33,712 nt of DNA from the NCBI GenBank assembly GCA_945835885.1, contig CAMAJR010000009.1:1-33712 (forward strand), given 5' to 3'. Positions 19,216 through 27,886 of this stretch are shown piece after piece (positions within the stretch are counted from its first letter, which is position 1; the number at the start of each line of letters is the position of its first letter). The position numbers were made by a program, and so were the translations under genes. The notes beneath the pieces are model-generated. The model did no database searches. It had not been told where the DNA came from and saw only the letters and a list, made by a program, of their open reading frames with translations. The DNA comes from an uncultured Alphaproteobacteria bacterium. Its GTDB lineage: Bacteria > Pseudomonadota > Alphaproteobacteria > RF32 > CAG-239.

Positions 19216-20151
19216 ATGGCTTATCCTGAATATTATGACATACTCGGCGTTAAAACCGATGCTTCGCCGGACGAAATTAAAAAATCTTATATTCATCTGG
19301 TAAAAAAATATCATCCTGACACACATCAAGGTGATATAGAGTCTGAAAACAAGCTCAAACGCATCAATGAGGCCTATGATGTTCTGAAAGACCTTGCCAA
19401 ACGTGCCGAATATGACTACTTTGGTGTTAACGGACAAGAAGAAATACCGCCCGAAGAAGAACAGACGGCCGGATATCCGCAACCCTATACACCGCCCCAA
19501 ACATCGCACACATATTCCGCCTCCGTCAAGCCGTCAAAAATCCGTGTCGGATTGCGTTTTGTTATAGGAAAATTGTTTTGGCTCTCATTTTTGGCATTGT
19601 ATATTATTTTTTTGCACACGCATCGTGATACGAAAGACCCGAACAATGTGTTTAAGATGTTTTTAAACAGTTCACAAGCGATTGTCCAACAAACCAAACA
19701 ATTTGCGCAATCAGGAGGAGCATCTTTATTTAACTCACCGACTTTGAAACAGTTTATTATCAATACCCTGTTTAACGCCGTGCGCCAAAACAATATCCGT
19801 GCTGTTAGTTTTTGGCTCTCCGTTTTGCCGTCGCGTTCGGTATTTTTTTATGTTAATGCAACAGACAAACAAAATTACGGACGCACTCTTTTAATGGAAG
19901 CGCAAAGTCCTGAAATTATCGCCGTATTGTTAGATGCCGGTGCTATTGCCGACCGCGTCGACACTACGGGAGAAACAGCGTTGACATTAGCAATCAGACG
20001 CCACGATGCGACCGGCGTTGAATTGATGTTACAAGCCGACCCGAGCATTGCGGATTATGTATTACCTAACGGGATGACTCCGATGGATTTGGCACTCAAA
20101 AACAATGATACCATCATTATGACGCTTTTACAACAACGCCTCCGCCAATAA
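19216..20151 (+). CDS. J-domain (DnaJ-like) protein with transmembrane segment and C-terminal ankyrin repeats
   Basis: MAYPEYYDILGVKTDASPDEIKKSYIHLVKKYHPDTHQG.. contains HPD; hydrophobic LFWLSFLALYIIFL; C-terminal GRTLLMEAQSPEIIAVLLDAGAIADRVDTTGETALTLAIRRHDATGVELMLQADPSIADYVLPNGMTPMDLALKNND ankyrin-type repeats. Confidence 0.85.
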   Translation: MAYPEYYDILGVKTDASPDEIKKSYIHLVKKYHPDTHQGDIESENKLKRINEAYDVLKDLAKRAEYDYFGVNGQEEIPPEEEQTAGYPQPYTPPQTSHTYSASVKPSKIRVGLRFVIGKLFWLSFLALYIIFLHTHRDTKDPNNVFKMFLNSSQAIVQQTKQFAQSGGASLFNSPTLKQFIINTLFNAVRQNNIRAVSFWLSVLPSRSVFFYVNATDKQNYGRTLLMEAQSPEIIAVLLDAGAIADRVDTTGETALTLAIRRHDATGVELMLQADPSIADYVLPNGMTPMDLALKNNDTIIMTLLQQRLRQ

Positions 20152-20169
20152 ACAGGCACAGATATATTA

Positions 20170-20781
20170 TTATTTACGTTGTGTTTTTGATTTGCTTTTG
20201 CCGGAATTTTTATCAAATTTGAACATTTCGTTGCCAATCGGCGTATCTTCTTCTATATCAAACAACGAAACCGTAATTTCGATATTTTGCGGATCAATCA
20301 CTTTCCATTGTTTGAGGCGAAACGGCTCTTGGTCAAAAATCAACGTAATCGGCTTAACGCTCGGTGTTTTCGGCGTTTCTACCGTAACAGCCACCTGCCC
20401 GCTGTCTTTGTAAAAATCAACGACTTTCAAATCTCCGCTGTCAAAACTGATTTTTTTGGTTAAAATCATCGTTGCCGGAATATCTTTGTAATCAATGTTG
20501 GTAATTTGATCAAGCTCTTTATCATTGTAGATGATATAGTCACCGTTACCAACAATCAAAAGCGGCTCCGGTGCGGTATATTCCATACGGATTTTGCTCG
20601 GTTTTGATATATATATTTTTCCTTCGGCCGTACCGCCATTGCTTGCCATTTGCACGAATCCGGCCTTTAGTGATGACAAGTTATTCAAATAATTTTCGAT
20701 TTTGGTTAAATCCGCTTTATCGGCGTTTGCTGCAGAGCAAAACAAAAATGTTACGGCTAATACTGACAAAAACTTTTTCAT
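20170..20781 (-). CDS. lolA: Outer-membrane lipoprotein carrier protein LolA family
   Basis: Signal peptide MKKFLSVLAVTFLFCSAANA; LSSLKAGFVQMASNGGTAEGKIYISKPSKIRMEYTAPEPLLIVGNGDYIIYNDKELDQITNID. Confidence 0.9.
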   Translation of the reverse strand: MKKFLSVLAVTFLFCSAANADKADLTKIENYLNNLSSLKAGFVQMASNGGTAEGKIYISKPSKIRMEYTAPEPLLIVGNGDYIIYNDKELDQITNIDYKDIPATMILTKKISFDSGDLKVVDFYKDSGQVAVTVETPKTPSVKPITLIFDQEPFRLKQWKVIDPQNIEITVSLFDIEEDTPIGNEMFKFDKNSGKSKSKTQRK

Positions 20782-20797
20782 TTTACGTTCCTTTATT

Positions 20798-21334
20798 TTA
20801 CCATTTTTCCCAATGAACTTTTTGTGCCTGATAGCGGTCGGTTACCGTTGCGCTCGGCACGGCCGGCACCCCTATCGGAATAATCGCAACCGGTCTGATA
20901 TTTTCCGGTAAATCAAACATTTTACGCAATCCGTCGATTACCGAAGGCATCGGCGCCGCCCCGCAAAAACACGCGCCATACCCTAAATCGTGCGCTGCCA
21001 GCAATATGCCGAAAGCGGCTAAAGTGCCATCAATATCGGCGTAGCTCCATTTTTCCGTTTCTTTTTCACGATGAAACGAAACATCGGTATCGGCACAGAC
21101 CAAAACAACACAAGATGCCTCTTTGGCAAAAGCCGTCCACGGTTGAACACTCCGTAACGCCGCAATTTTTTCGGCATTCTCGATAATCATAAAGTGCCAC
21201 GGCTGATAGTTATGTGCCGACGGTGCATAAGAAGCTGCTTCCAAAATTTTTTCAATGTCAGAATGCGGTATTTTTTTTGTCGCATCAAAGCGACGCACCG
21301 AACGACGTGTTTTAAGTCCTTCTAAAATATCCAT
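20798..21334 (-). CDS. Nitroreductase family protein
   Basis: MDILEGLKTRRSVRRFDATKKIPHSDIEKILEAASYAPSAHNYQPWHFMIIEN.. classic nitroreductase N-terminus; LGYGACFCGAAPM. Confidence 0.93.
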   Translation of the reverse strand: MDILEGLKTRRSVRRFDATKKIPHSDIEKILEAASYAPSAHNYQPWHFMIIENAEKIAALRSVQPWTAFAKEASCVVLVCADTDVSFHREKETEKWSYADIDGTLAAFGILLAAHDLGYGACFCGAAPMPSVIDGLRKMFDLPENIRPVAIIPIGVPAVPSATVTDRYQAQKVHWEKW

Positions 21335-21346
21335 ATTCCTCTCCTC

Positions 21347-21946
21347 TTAATTAATCGTTCGCCTGAGCGAATCAATATGCGGCAACGCATAGTTTTCAAT
21401 AATAAATGCCAATGATTTGGCAACCGTTTTATCGCATTCGTTGACGGCATCAAGAACATTCTGCCGATTTTGTGCCGTTGCTGCGGTTTTAGCGACGGAT
21501 TGATAAAGCAAGGCCATACGACTCAGAGAATCGACAACTTCTGCAATATATGCCGGAATTTTCAAATTTTCTTCCCCGCCGAAAAAGCCCTCGACAAAGC
21601 CGAGTTCGACTTGTTCAAACCGTTTTTGGCAGATGCTTTGTATGTCGTCATCTTCGCTCAGAGCCGAAAGTTTCAACCGATTTTCTTCAACTTCTTGAAA
21701 CATTTCATCCCATAATCCCATAAAAAACTTAAAAAATAAGTCCGCTTCATTTTTTGTTTCAAGACGCGGTTCTTTACCTTCCGGCCACAATGACGAAATC
21801 ACGTCAGTCGGGCGTAATTGAGTATTCGGGCTGCATATTGCACCGGCAAAACGCAATTTTATAACTTCAAGCGGTGCCGAGCACGCATAATGTTCCAAAA
21901 ATTTCTTAAATTTATCATCACCTATATATTTATTTTCGCTTTTCAT
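21347..21946 (-). CDS. Conserved hypothetical protein (199 aa), likely co-transcribed with the nitroreductase gene
   Basis: Complete ORF MKSENKYIGDDKFKKFLEHYACSAPLEVIKLRFAG..; 12 nt upstream of the nitroreductase start; predicted helical, no confident family. Confidence 0.7.
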   Translation of the reverse strand: MKSENKYIGDDKFKKFLEHYACSAPLEVIKLRFAGAICSPNTQLRPTDVISSLWPEGKEPRLETKNEADLFFKFFMGLWDEMFQEVEENRLKLSALSEDDDIQSICQKRFEQVELGFVEGFFGGEENLKIPAYIAEVVDSLSRMALLYQSVAKTAATAQNRQNVLDAVNECDKTVAKSLAFIIENYALPHIDSLRRTIN

Positions 21947-21988
21947 TTTAAAAATCTTCGTTTATAATGTTCCACTGACAGTAATTTA

Positions 21989-22450
21989 ATGGAGTTTTTT
22001 AAATTGTCCAGTCTAAAAATTTATATTACAAGTATGTTAATGTTTTTTTTATGCGGTTGCAGTTTGTTCAAGCCGTATATTGACCGACGACGGAATCCGG
22101 GAGTTTCCGATGTAACACGTTTGTATACGGGACCGTCAAAACCGCAGATGCCCGTCATTTGCTATAATCCGCTTTTGACCGATGAGGCCGAATTGCAAAA
22201 AATGGCCGATGAGGAATGTATTAAAAACGAAACGGGTGATCACGCCGTCTTTTCACAAACAACATATTTGACCGGAAAATTGTTGTTGCCAAACCACGCT
22301 TATTATTTTTGCGTCAGAGGCAATGAACAAATCCCGACGGACGTGCAGGAACAAGCAATTCGTAACACCGAGAATGAAATGAATAATCGAGCCAAAGAGG
22401 AAGAAGAAAAATTAGAGGAAGAGGACGATGAATTTACTATTAGAGAATAA
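21989..22450 (+). CDS. Putative lipoprotein, overlapping argS
   Basis: Hydrophobic N-terminus ending in FFLCGC lipobox-like sequence (MLMFFLCGCSLFKPYIDRR); 23-nt overlap with argS. Confidence 0.7.
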   Translation: MEFFKLSSLKIYITSMLMFFLCGCSLFKPYIDRRRNPGVSDVTRLYTGPSKPQMPVICYNPLLTDEAELQKMADEECIKNETGDHAVFSQTTYLTGKLLLPNHAYYFCVRGNEQIPTDVQEQAIRNTENEMNNRAKEEEEKLEEEDDEFTIRE

Positions 22451-24176
22451 AATCAATCACACATTAAGCCAAATTTTCACGCAACTGGGCTTAGATGACA
22501 AATATGCGTTTGTAAAAGTTTCGGACAGACCGGACTTAAGCGATTTTCAATGCAACGGTGCCTTGGCTCTCGCCAAAGTCGCGCACAAAAATCCGCGCGA
22601 AATAGCCGCAATGATTGCCGCCGAATTGCAAAAATGTGATTTTTGCGAATCGGTATCGGTGGACGGACCGGGGTTCATCAATCTTAAGCTGAAAAATGAA
22701 GTTATTGCGCAAAATGCCGATAAAATGACTGATGACGAACGCTTAGGTTGCGGTATGGTTGAAAATCCGCATAAAGTTATTTTGGATTACGGCGGTCCGA
22801 ATGTGGCAAAAACTATGCACGTCGGGCATTTGCGCTCCGGTGTTATCGGCGAATCGGTCAGACGAATCGAAAAGTTTATCGGCAACGACGTTATCGGCGA
22901 TGTGCATTTGGGTGATTGGGGCACACCGATGGGACAGATTCTCTCGGAGATTATACATCAAGACGGCAATTTGGATAAGGTCACAAGCTATGATATTGCA
23001 CAAATTACCGATTTTTACAAAAAAGCCAATATTCGTTGCAAAGAAGACGAAGCGGCGCGCGAAAATGCGCGGATTATTACCGCAAAACTGCAAGACGGTA
23101 ATGAAGAATATCGCAAAGCTTGGCAATATTTACGCAGCGAATCGGTGAAAGCGGTAAAAGAAAATTATGCGCAACTTGATGTCAACTTCGATTTGTGGTG
23201 GGGCGAAAGCGATGCGCACCAAGCTTGTCAGGAAATCGTTAAAATTGCCCGTGAAAAAGGTATTTCCGAACGCGATAACGGCGCAGAAATTATTCGTTTG
23301 GAAGAAAGTAATAAACCGAAACCGCCGATTATTATGGTTAAATCCGACGGTGCTTTCGGATATCAGCTTACCGATATTGCCACGATTAAAATGCGAGTGG
23401 ACGACTTAAACGCGCAAGAAATCGTTTATTTTACAGACAGCCGGCAAACTCTGCATTTTGAACAAGTATTTGAGGCAACGCAAAAACTCGGTATTGCGCC
23501 TGATGTTGAGCTGCAACACATTGTGTTCGGCACAGTCAACGGTGCTGACGGCAAGCCGTTCAAAACCCGTGACGGCGGTGTGATGGACTTAAAAACACTG
23601 ATTGATATGTCTAAAGAAAAGGTGCGGCAATCGTTGCCTAAACCAAACGAAGTCGAAGGTTACGGTGAAGCGGAAATCGAAAAGCTGACACAGCAAATCG
23701 CCATTGCCGCCATAAAATTCCAAGACCTGAAAAACACAATTGCTTCCGGTTATGTGTTTGAACTTGATGATTTTGCCAAATTTGAAGGTAAAACCGGCCC
23801 GTATATTCAATATGCGATTGCCCGTATCAATTCGATGTTACGCAAAGCGCAGGCAAATGGTGCAACATACGCCGACATTGTTTTACAAGCGCCGGAAGAA
23901 CGTGCGTTGGCTCTTAAATTGGCACAGGTGCATAATGTCGTAATGCGGGCGCACACGGATAAAGAGCCGAGCATTATTGCCGAATATACGCATAATCTTG
24001 CGCAAACGTTCAGCACATTTTACAACGCTTGTCCGGTGATGAACGCCGAAACGCCGCAATTAGTCGGTTCGCGTCTAAAATTATCCAAACTGACGCGCGA
24101 TGTGCTTAAATTGATGCTGGACCTTTTAGGTATTGAGGCACCGGAAGTTATGCTGAAAGCCGAAAATAAAGAATAA
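22428..24176 (+). CDS. argS: Arginyl-tRNA synthetase
   Basis: 582 aa; VILDYGGPNVAKTMHVGHLRSGVIGESVRRIEKFIGNDVIGDVHLGDWGTPMGQI; KFEGKTGPYIQYAIARINSMLRKA. Confidence 0.97.
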   Translation: MNLLLENKINHTLSQIFTQLGLDDKYAFVKVSDRPDLSDFQCNGALALAKVAHKNPREIAAMIAAELQKCDFCESVSVDGPGFINLKLKNEVIAQNADKMTDDERLGCGMVENPHKVILDYGGPNVAKTMHVGHLRSGVIGESVRRIEKFIGNDVIGDVHLGDWGTPMGQILSEIIHQDGNLDKVTSYDIAQITDFYKKANIRCKEDEAARENARIITAKLQDGNEEYRKAWQYLRSESVKAVKENYAQLDVNFDLWWGESDAHQACQEIVKIAREKGISERDNGAEIIRLEESNKPKPPIIMVKSDGAFGYQLTDIATIKMRVDDLNAQEIVYFTDSRQTLHFEQVFEATQKLGIAPDVELQHIVFGTVNGADGKPFKTRDGGVMDLKTLIDMSKEKVRQSLPKPNEVEGYGEAEIEKLTQQIAIAAIKFQDLKNTIASGYVFELDDFAKFEGKTGPYIQYAIARINSMLRKAQANGATYADIVLQAPEERALALKLAQVHNVVMRAHTDKEPSIIAEYTHNLAQTFSTFYNACPVMNAETPQLVGSRLKLSKLTRDVLKLMLDLLGIEAPEVMLKAENKE

Positions 24177-24200
24177 ATCCAAAAGAAAAGGAGAATAAAA

Positions 24201-25532
24201 ATGGTGCAGATGACAATGAAAAATCCTGCCGCTAAAATATCGCCGAAACCGGCACACGATGAAAATTATTGGTTTATGGTGCTGCTGTATTTTGCTTCAT
24301 TTTTGGTCGGTTTAGGCATTATCGCAATGATTGCCGCAAATTGGCAACAAATTCCGAACAACATCAAACTGCTCGGCGCATTGGCGGCAATGGCGCTCAA
24401 TGCCGGCGTTTTGGGTTGGACGGTCAAAAATGATAAAAATGTTTTAAAGCAAGTTGTGGCTTGTGTGTTTGCATTTTTGATTATGGCGGTCATCGGGCTT
24501 ATCGGGCAAATTTATCATTTGTCGGCAAACATCGAAAACGCCCTGCTCTTATGGAGTTTGTGCAGTTGGCCGCTGTTGTTGGTCGCTCCGCGTTTGCTGT
24601 GGTTGTGGCTACCGCTTTTTTACGGCGGCGTGCGTTATTTTAGTGTCGGCTTTTTTGAAGATTTTTCTTTATTTTCTGCCGATTTTATATTTCGTAGACC
24701 GAAGTTTGAAGCACAAGACTGCGAATTTGTAACAAATATATTGCGCACATTAAGCTGTTTGGGGCTGTTTGTTGTGTATGAAATATGGCACTTAAAAGGT
24801 AATCCGCAAAACAAGACAATTAGTCGTCCGTTGTTTGTTTATAGCGGTTTAATGATGTATTTTCTGTTTATCGATATGGTCAGAATTGCTCGCGCCGTTG
24901 CCTTTTCGGTCAATGCCGACCCATCGCTGACGCCGCATTTGGCTCTTTCGCTTTTCGGCTCACACATTGCGCCGTGTTTGGTTATCGGTGCCGCTCTCTA
25001 TTTTTTGAACAAACATTATAAGCGCACCAGCTTTATGCCGATATTCTTGGGCGCAACTCTGATTGAATTTTTCTGGGTTTATATGATGGTGCGTGCCGGT
25101 ATGAACGACGCTTCATCATACAAAATGATGTTCAGTAATTTCTCTTACGAACTTGTTTCGCCGATTGTGTTTTTGTGGATTGTTATGCGCTACACAATTT
25201 TTCATAAAACCGCAGCGATATGGCGTCATTTGTCGTGTATAGCCATTATTATGTGGTTTTTTATCGTGTTTGGTGAAAATTTGCATTATGTTATTCCGTC
25301 TCTTGTTTTGTGCGCTTTGGCCGCGTGGTTGGCATACAGAGCAAACAGTCGGCGTTGGTTTAATGTCGCCGTAATAGCCGCCGTTTTGCGCATTTTGGTG
25401 TATTACTCCGATGTCAGTGATTTGATGCACGCCGGCCTTTATCTGATCGGTTCGGGGGTTGTGATTATTGCCGTTATTCTGTTGCTGATGAAATACGGTC
25501 ACTTGCTATGGGAGAAAAAAGATGAAAAATAA
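24201..25532 (+). CDS. DUF2157-like multi-TM membrane protein
   Basis: 443 aa; FLVGLGIIAMIAANWQQIPNNIKLLGALAAMALNAGVLGW.. resembles DUF2157/DUF4401 N-termini; multiple TM helices; overlaps a GDYXXLXY-like gene by 11 nt. Confidence 0.8.
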   Translation: MVQMTMKNPAAKISPKPAHDENYWFMVLLYFASFLVGLGIIAMIAANWQQIPNNIKLLGALAAMALNAGVLGWTVKNDKNVLKQVVACVFAFLIMAVIGLIGQIYHLSANIENALLLWSLCSWPLLLVAPRLLWLWLPLFYGGVRYFSVGFFEDFSLFSADFIFRRPKFEAQDCEFVTNILRTLSCLGLFVVYEIWHLKGNPQNKTISRPLFVYSGLMMYFLFIDMVRIARAVAFSVNADPSLTPHLALSLFGSHIAPCLVIGAALYFLNKHYKRTSFMPIFLGATLIEFFWVYMMVRAGMNDASSYKMMFSNFSYELVSPIVFLWIVMRYTIFHKTAAIWRHLSCIAIIMWFFIVFGENLHYVIPSLVLCALAAWLAYRANSRRWFNVAVIAAVLRILVYYSDVSDLMHAGLYLIGSGVVIIAVILLLMKYGHLLWEKKDEK

Positions 25533-25920
25533 TTTTGTTTTGACTTTGCTTTTTTTGCCGGTATTGGTTTTAGGCGGGGCAATGGCTTATTATGACTACG
25601 CCACACATTTTTCGCGGGTGGAAGTCGTGGTCGAGGGCTATGACCCGAAAGACTTTTTCTCCGGCTATTTTATGGAATTGCAGCCGAATTGGGATAAAAC
25701 CGATTGCACTCAATTTACCGAACAAAAATGTCCGACAAAAGCGTTTTTGCCGCATTACAGATATTACATCAATCGCGAACAGTCAGACAAATTGACGGCG
25801 GCCGTCAATGCCGGTGTCGTCAAATTAGTGTTTTCGTATGCCGACGGTCGCACGCCGTATATCGTCGATTTGCTTGTAGATGGCAAATCGTATTTGGATT
25901 TTGTGACAGCAGAAAAATAA
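25522..25920 (+). CDS. GDYXXLXY-like domain protein (DUF2157 partner)
   Basis: N-terminal TM; VEVVVEGYDPKDFFSGYFMELQPNWDK matches the D-P-x-D-x-F-x-G-x-Y/F-x-x-L core with a divergent GDY; DUF2157-GDYXXLXY gene pairing. Confidence 0.75.
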   Translation: MKNNFVLTLLFLPVLVLGGAMAYYDYATHFSRVEVVVEGYDPKDFFSGYFMELQPNWDKTDCTQFTEQKCPTKAFLPHYRYYINREQSDKLTAAVNAGVVKLVFSYADGRTPYIVDLLVDGKSYLDFVTAEK

Positions 25921-25969
25921 AATTTGCATTAAAAAAGGTCATAAACAGTCTATTCTTTTGTTTTTTACA

Positions 25970-26004
25970 GCGCGTCCGAATATTTTTCGGGCGTGTTTTT
26001 TTTA
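25970..26004 (+). terminator. Rho-independent terminator
   Basis: GCGTCCGAA-tattt-TTCGGGCGT followed by a long T tract. Confidence 0.75.
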
Positions 26005-26022
26005 AGATTTTACACAAAAAAC

Positions 26023-26051
26023 TGGACAAATTATTTTGTGTATGCTAATCT
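26023..26051 (+). promoter_or_regulatory. Probable promoter (TGGACA-17-TAATCT with extended TGn)
   Basis: TGGACA 26023-26028; TGC-TAATCT at 26043-26051; precedes the 26109 ORF. Confidence 0.5.
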
Positions 26052-26108
26052 TAATACATCTCTTGAGTTATTAGAAAATTATTGTTTTACTTTCAAAATC
26101 CATAGATT

Positions 26109-26411
26109 ATGAAAAAGATGGTTTTGATTTGCACGGTAATAACAGCGTTGTTACTGTGCAGTTGCGGTTCTGCCGAAATGTATGTTGCCACACCGGCACC
26201 GAGAGTCGGTCCCGTTGTTGTTGCTTCTACTCCGGTAACGTCTGCGGTTGGTGTTGTTACGCCCGTCGGCACGATTGTGTATTCAACGCCGCGCACATAC
26301 GTCACCTATCCTTACGGATATTATTCCTCGGGATATTACTATGTTGCGCCGACGTATCGCCGTCGTTTGCCGCCTCCGCCACCCCCGCGCAAGCGTCATC
26401 GCCGCTATTGA
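26109..26411 (+). CDS. Small Tyr/Pro-rich lipoprotein
   Basis: MKKMVLICTVITALLLCSCGSAEMYV.. lipobox LCSC; YPYGYYSSGYYYVAPTYRRRLPPPPPPRKRHRRY basic proline-rich tail. Confidence 0.7.
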   Translation: MKKMVLICTVITALLLCSCGSAEMYVATPAPRVGPVVVASTPVTSAVGVVTPVGTIVYSTPRTYVTYPYGYYSSGYYYVAPTYRRRLPPPPPPRKRHRRY

Positions 26412-26428
26412 GTTTATGTTTCAAAAAA

Positions 26429-26466
26429 GTGTCTTGAAAGCTTTGTCTTTCACGGCACTTTTTTTT
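26429..26466 (+). terminator. Rho-independent terminator
   Basis: GTGTCTTGAAAG-CTTTGT-CTTTCACGGCAC then TTTTTTTT (12-position stem with one mismatch). Confidence 0.8.
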
Positions 26467-26475
26467 ATTCAGCAA

Positions 26476-26706
26476 TTATTCAAACAAAATACGCATTTTT
26501 TTGCCATAAAATTCGGTCAAACGGCGAAAAGCCGAATATTGAATAAACTTGCCGATTTCCATCCCCTCAATCACACGTTCCGGCAAATTTGTTTGGGTTG
26601 CAACGGTGCGTAAATACATTCCGCGTTCTTTGCGCAAGCGCCATAATCCCTCGCCTATCTCGCGTAATGTTTGTTTATCCATATAATAACAATCTTTAGT
26701 TGACAT
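26476..26706 (-). CDS. Small XRE-like helix-turn-helix protein
   Basis: MSTKDCYYMDKQTLREIGEGLWRLRKERGMYLRTVATQTNLPERVIEGMEIGKFIQYSAFRRLTEFYGKKMRILFE; HTH_3-like layout. Start moved to 26706 (SD AAAGGAGTTC). Confidence 0.7.
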   Translation of the reverse strand: MSTKDCYYMDKQTLREIGEGLWRLRKERGMYLRTVATQTNLPERVIEGMEIGKFIQYSAFRRLTEFYGKKMRILFE

Positions 26707-26730
26707 TTTGAACTCCTTTTTTGCTATAAC

Positions 26731-26764
26731 CAAACAAAAACCACCTCAAATCTCTTCAAGGTGG
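26731..26764 (-). terminator. Rho-independent terminator / possible attenuator hairpin upstream of the XRE gene
   Basis: Minus strand CCACCTT-gaagagattt-GAGGTGG followed by TTTTTGTTTGG; 25 nt upstream of the XRE start codon. Confidence 0.75.
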
Positions 26765-26884
26765 GGAGTTCGAAACTGCAAACAATCAGTCCGGCGTATT
26801 CGGTATATTCCGCCGGCTCCCCATAGCAGAGGAGTTATTTTTGTTTGTGGAGTTTCGACACTCCGCCGACGACCTCTCGCCGAC
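26733..26884 (-). ncRNA. Candidate structured RNA (6S-like shape, or structured leader/attenuator of the XRE gene)
   Basis: Own promoter and terminator. Long helix pairing plus-strand 26765-26777 (GGAGTTCGAAACT) with 26851-26864 (AGTTTCGAcACTCC), extended by CAAACAA 26779-26785 with TTGTTTG 26841-26847. Apical hairpin CCGGCG/CGCCGG (26791-26796/26811-26816) and small hairpin CTCC/GGAG (26817-26820/26831-26834) in the asymmetric bubble. No ORF covers it. Confidence 0.6.
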
Positions 26885-26890
26885 AAAGTT

Positions 26891-26918
26891 ATAATATAAG
26901 AAGCCGAAAAAATTGCAA
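26891..26918 (-). promoter_or_regulatory. Promoter for the structured RNA/XRE leader
   Basis: Minus strand TTGCAA (26918-26913), 16-nt spacer, TATTAT (26896-26891). Confidence 0.5.
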
Positions 26919-26926
26919 GCACAATT

Positions 26927-27760
26927 TTATTTTTCTGCCGCCGTGCGCATCATTTTAATTTCTGCCGCATAACCCGACAAGTCGTTTGGTGTTTCTAAAA
27001 TCATCGGCAAATTCTTCACCGCCGAATGCCGCACGAATCTTTCTAATGCCGCCTGCCCGATTTCACCCTCACCTATTTTGGCGTGCCGGTCCTTGTTTGA
27101 GCCAAACGGCATCATACTGTCGTTGAGATGAACGGCTTTTAAATACGGCAACCCGATGATTTTATCAAACGCGGCAAACACGCCGTCGAGGTCGTTCACA
27201 ATATCATAACCGGCGGCAAAAACGTGACAGGTATCAAGGCACACCCCCATTTTTTGCTTGAGTTTCACACCGTCGATAATTGCCGCCAACTCCTCAAAAC
27301 TGCGCCCGACTTCCGAACCCTTGCCCGACATCGTTTCTAACAAAACGGTTGTCGTTTGTTCCGGTGTCAAAAGTTTATTCAGCAAATCAACAATCAATTC
27401 AATTCCCTCTTCGGCCCCCTGTCCGACGTGTGAACCGGGATGAAAATTGTAATAATTATTCGGCACAAACTCCATACGTTTTAAATCATCGGCAAAAACC
27501 ATCTCGGCAAACTCTCGTGTTTGCGGATTATCCGAACATATATTTAGCGTATAAGGTGCGTGCGCAATAATTTTCGCGAAAGAGTTTATTTTAGCAAAAT
27601 CATTAAATTTTTGCGCATCTGCCGCATCAATTTCTTTTGCCTTTCCGCCTTGGGGGTTGCGCGTAAAAAATTGAAACGTATCCGCACAGATGGAAGATGC
27701 TTCTTTGGCAATATGCATAAAACCTTTTGAGATAGAAAGATGACAACCGATGTGCAACAT
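26927..27760 (-). CDS. nfo: Deoxyribonuclease IV (AP endonuclease Nfo)
   Basis: MLHIGCHLSISKGFMHIAKEASSICADTFQFFTRNPQGGKAKEI..; NNYYNFHPGSHVGQG; MGVCLDTCHVFAAGYDI; AVHLNDSMMPFGSNKDRHAKIGEGEIG. Start moved to 27760 (SD AAAGGAAA). Confidence 0.95.
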   Translation of the reverse strand: MLHIGCHLSISKGFMHIAKEASSICADTFQFFTRNPQGGKAKEIDAADAQKFNDFAKINSFAKIIAHAPYTLNICSDNPQTREFAEMVFADDLKRMEFVPNNYYNFHPGSHVGQGAEEGIELIVDLLNKLLTPEQTTTVLLETMSGKGSEVGRSFEELAAIIDGVKLKQKMGVCLDTCHVFAAGYDIVNDLDGVFAAFDKIIGLPYLKAVHLNDSMMPFGSNKDRHAKIGEGEIGQAALERFVRHSAVKNLPMILETPNDLSGYAAEIKMMRTAAEK

Positions 27761-27830
27761 AATATTTCCTTTCAATTTTGTTTGCTCTATTTTAGAATAA
27801 AATAAAATTTTCGCAAGTGCAAAAAAACTC

Positions 27831-27858
27831 TTGTATTTTTGACAAAAAACATTATACT
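27831..27858 (+). promoter_or_regulatory. Probable promoter (TTGTAT-16-TATACT)
   Basis: TTGTAT 27831-27836, TATACT 27853-27858; start of the next ORF at 27887. Confidence 0.45.
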
Positions 27859-27886
27859 GAGAGCCGAAATTCAAAATTTTTATTAT

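Noticed and set aside
26761-26780. tRNA T-arm-like GGAGTTCGAAACTGC
   Set aside because: No acceptor stem, anticodon arm or CCA context; the bases are explained by the long helix of the structured RNA.
27839-27886. TTG start at 27839 giving the 159-aa version of the hypothetical protein
   Set aside because: It would start inside the predicted promoter (-10 TATACT at 27853); the ATG at 27887 is more plausible.
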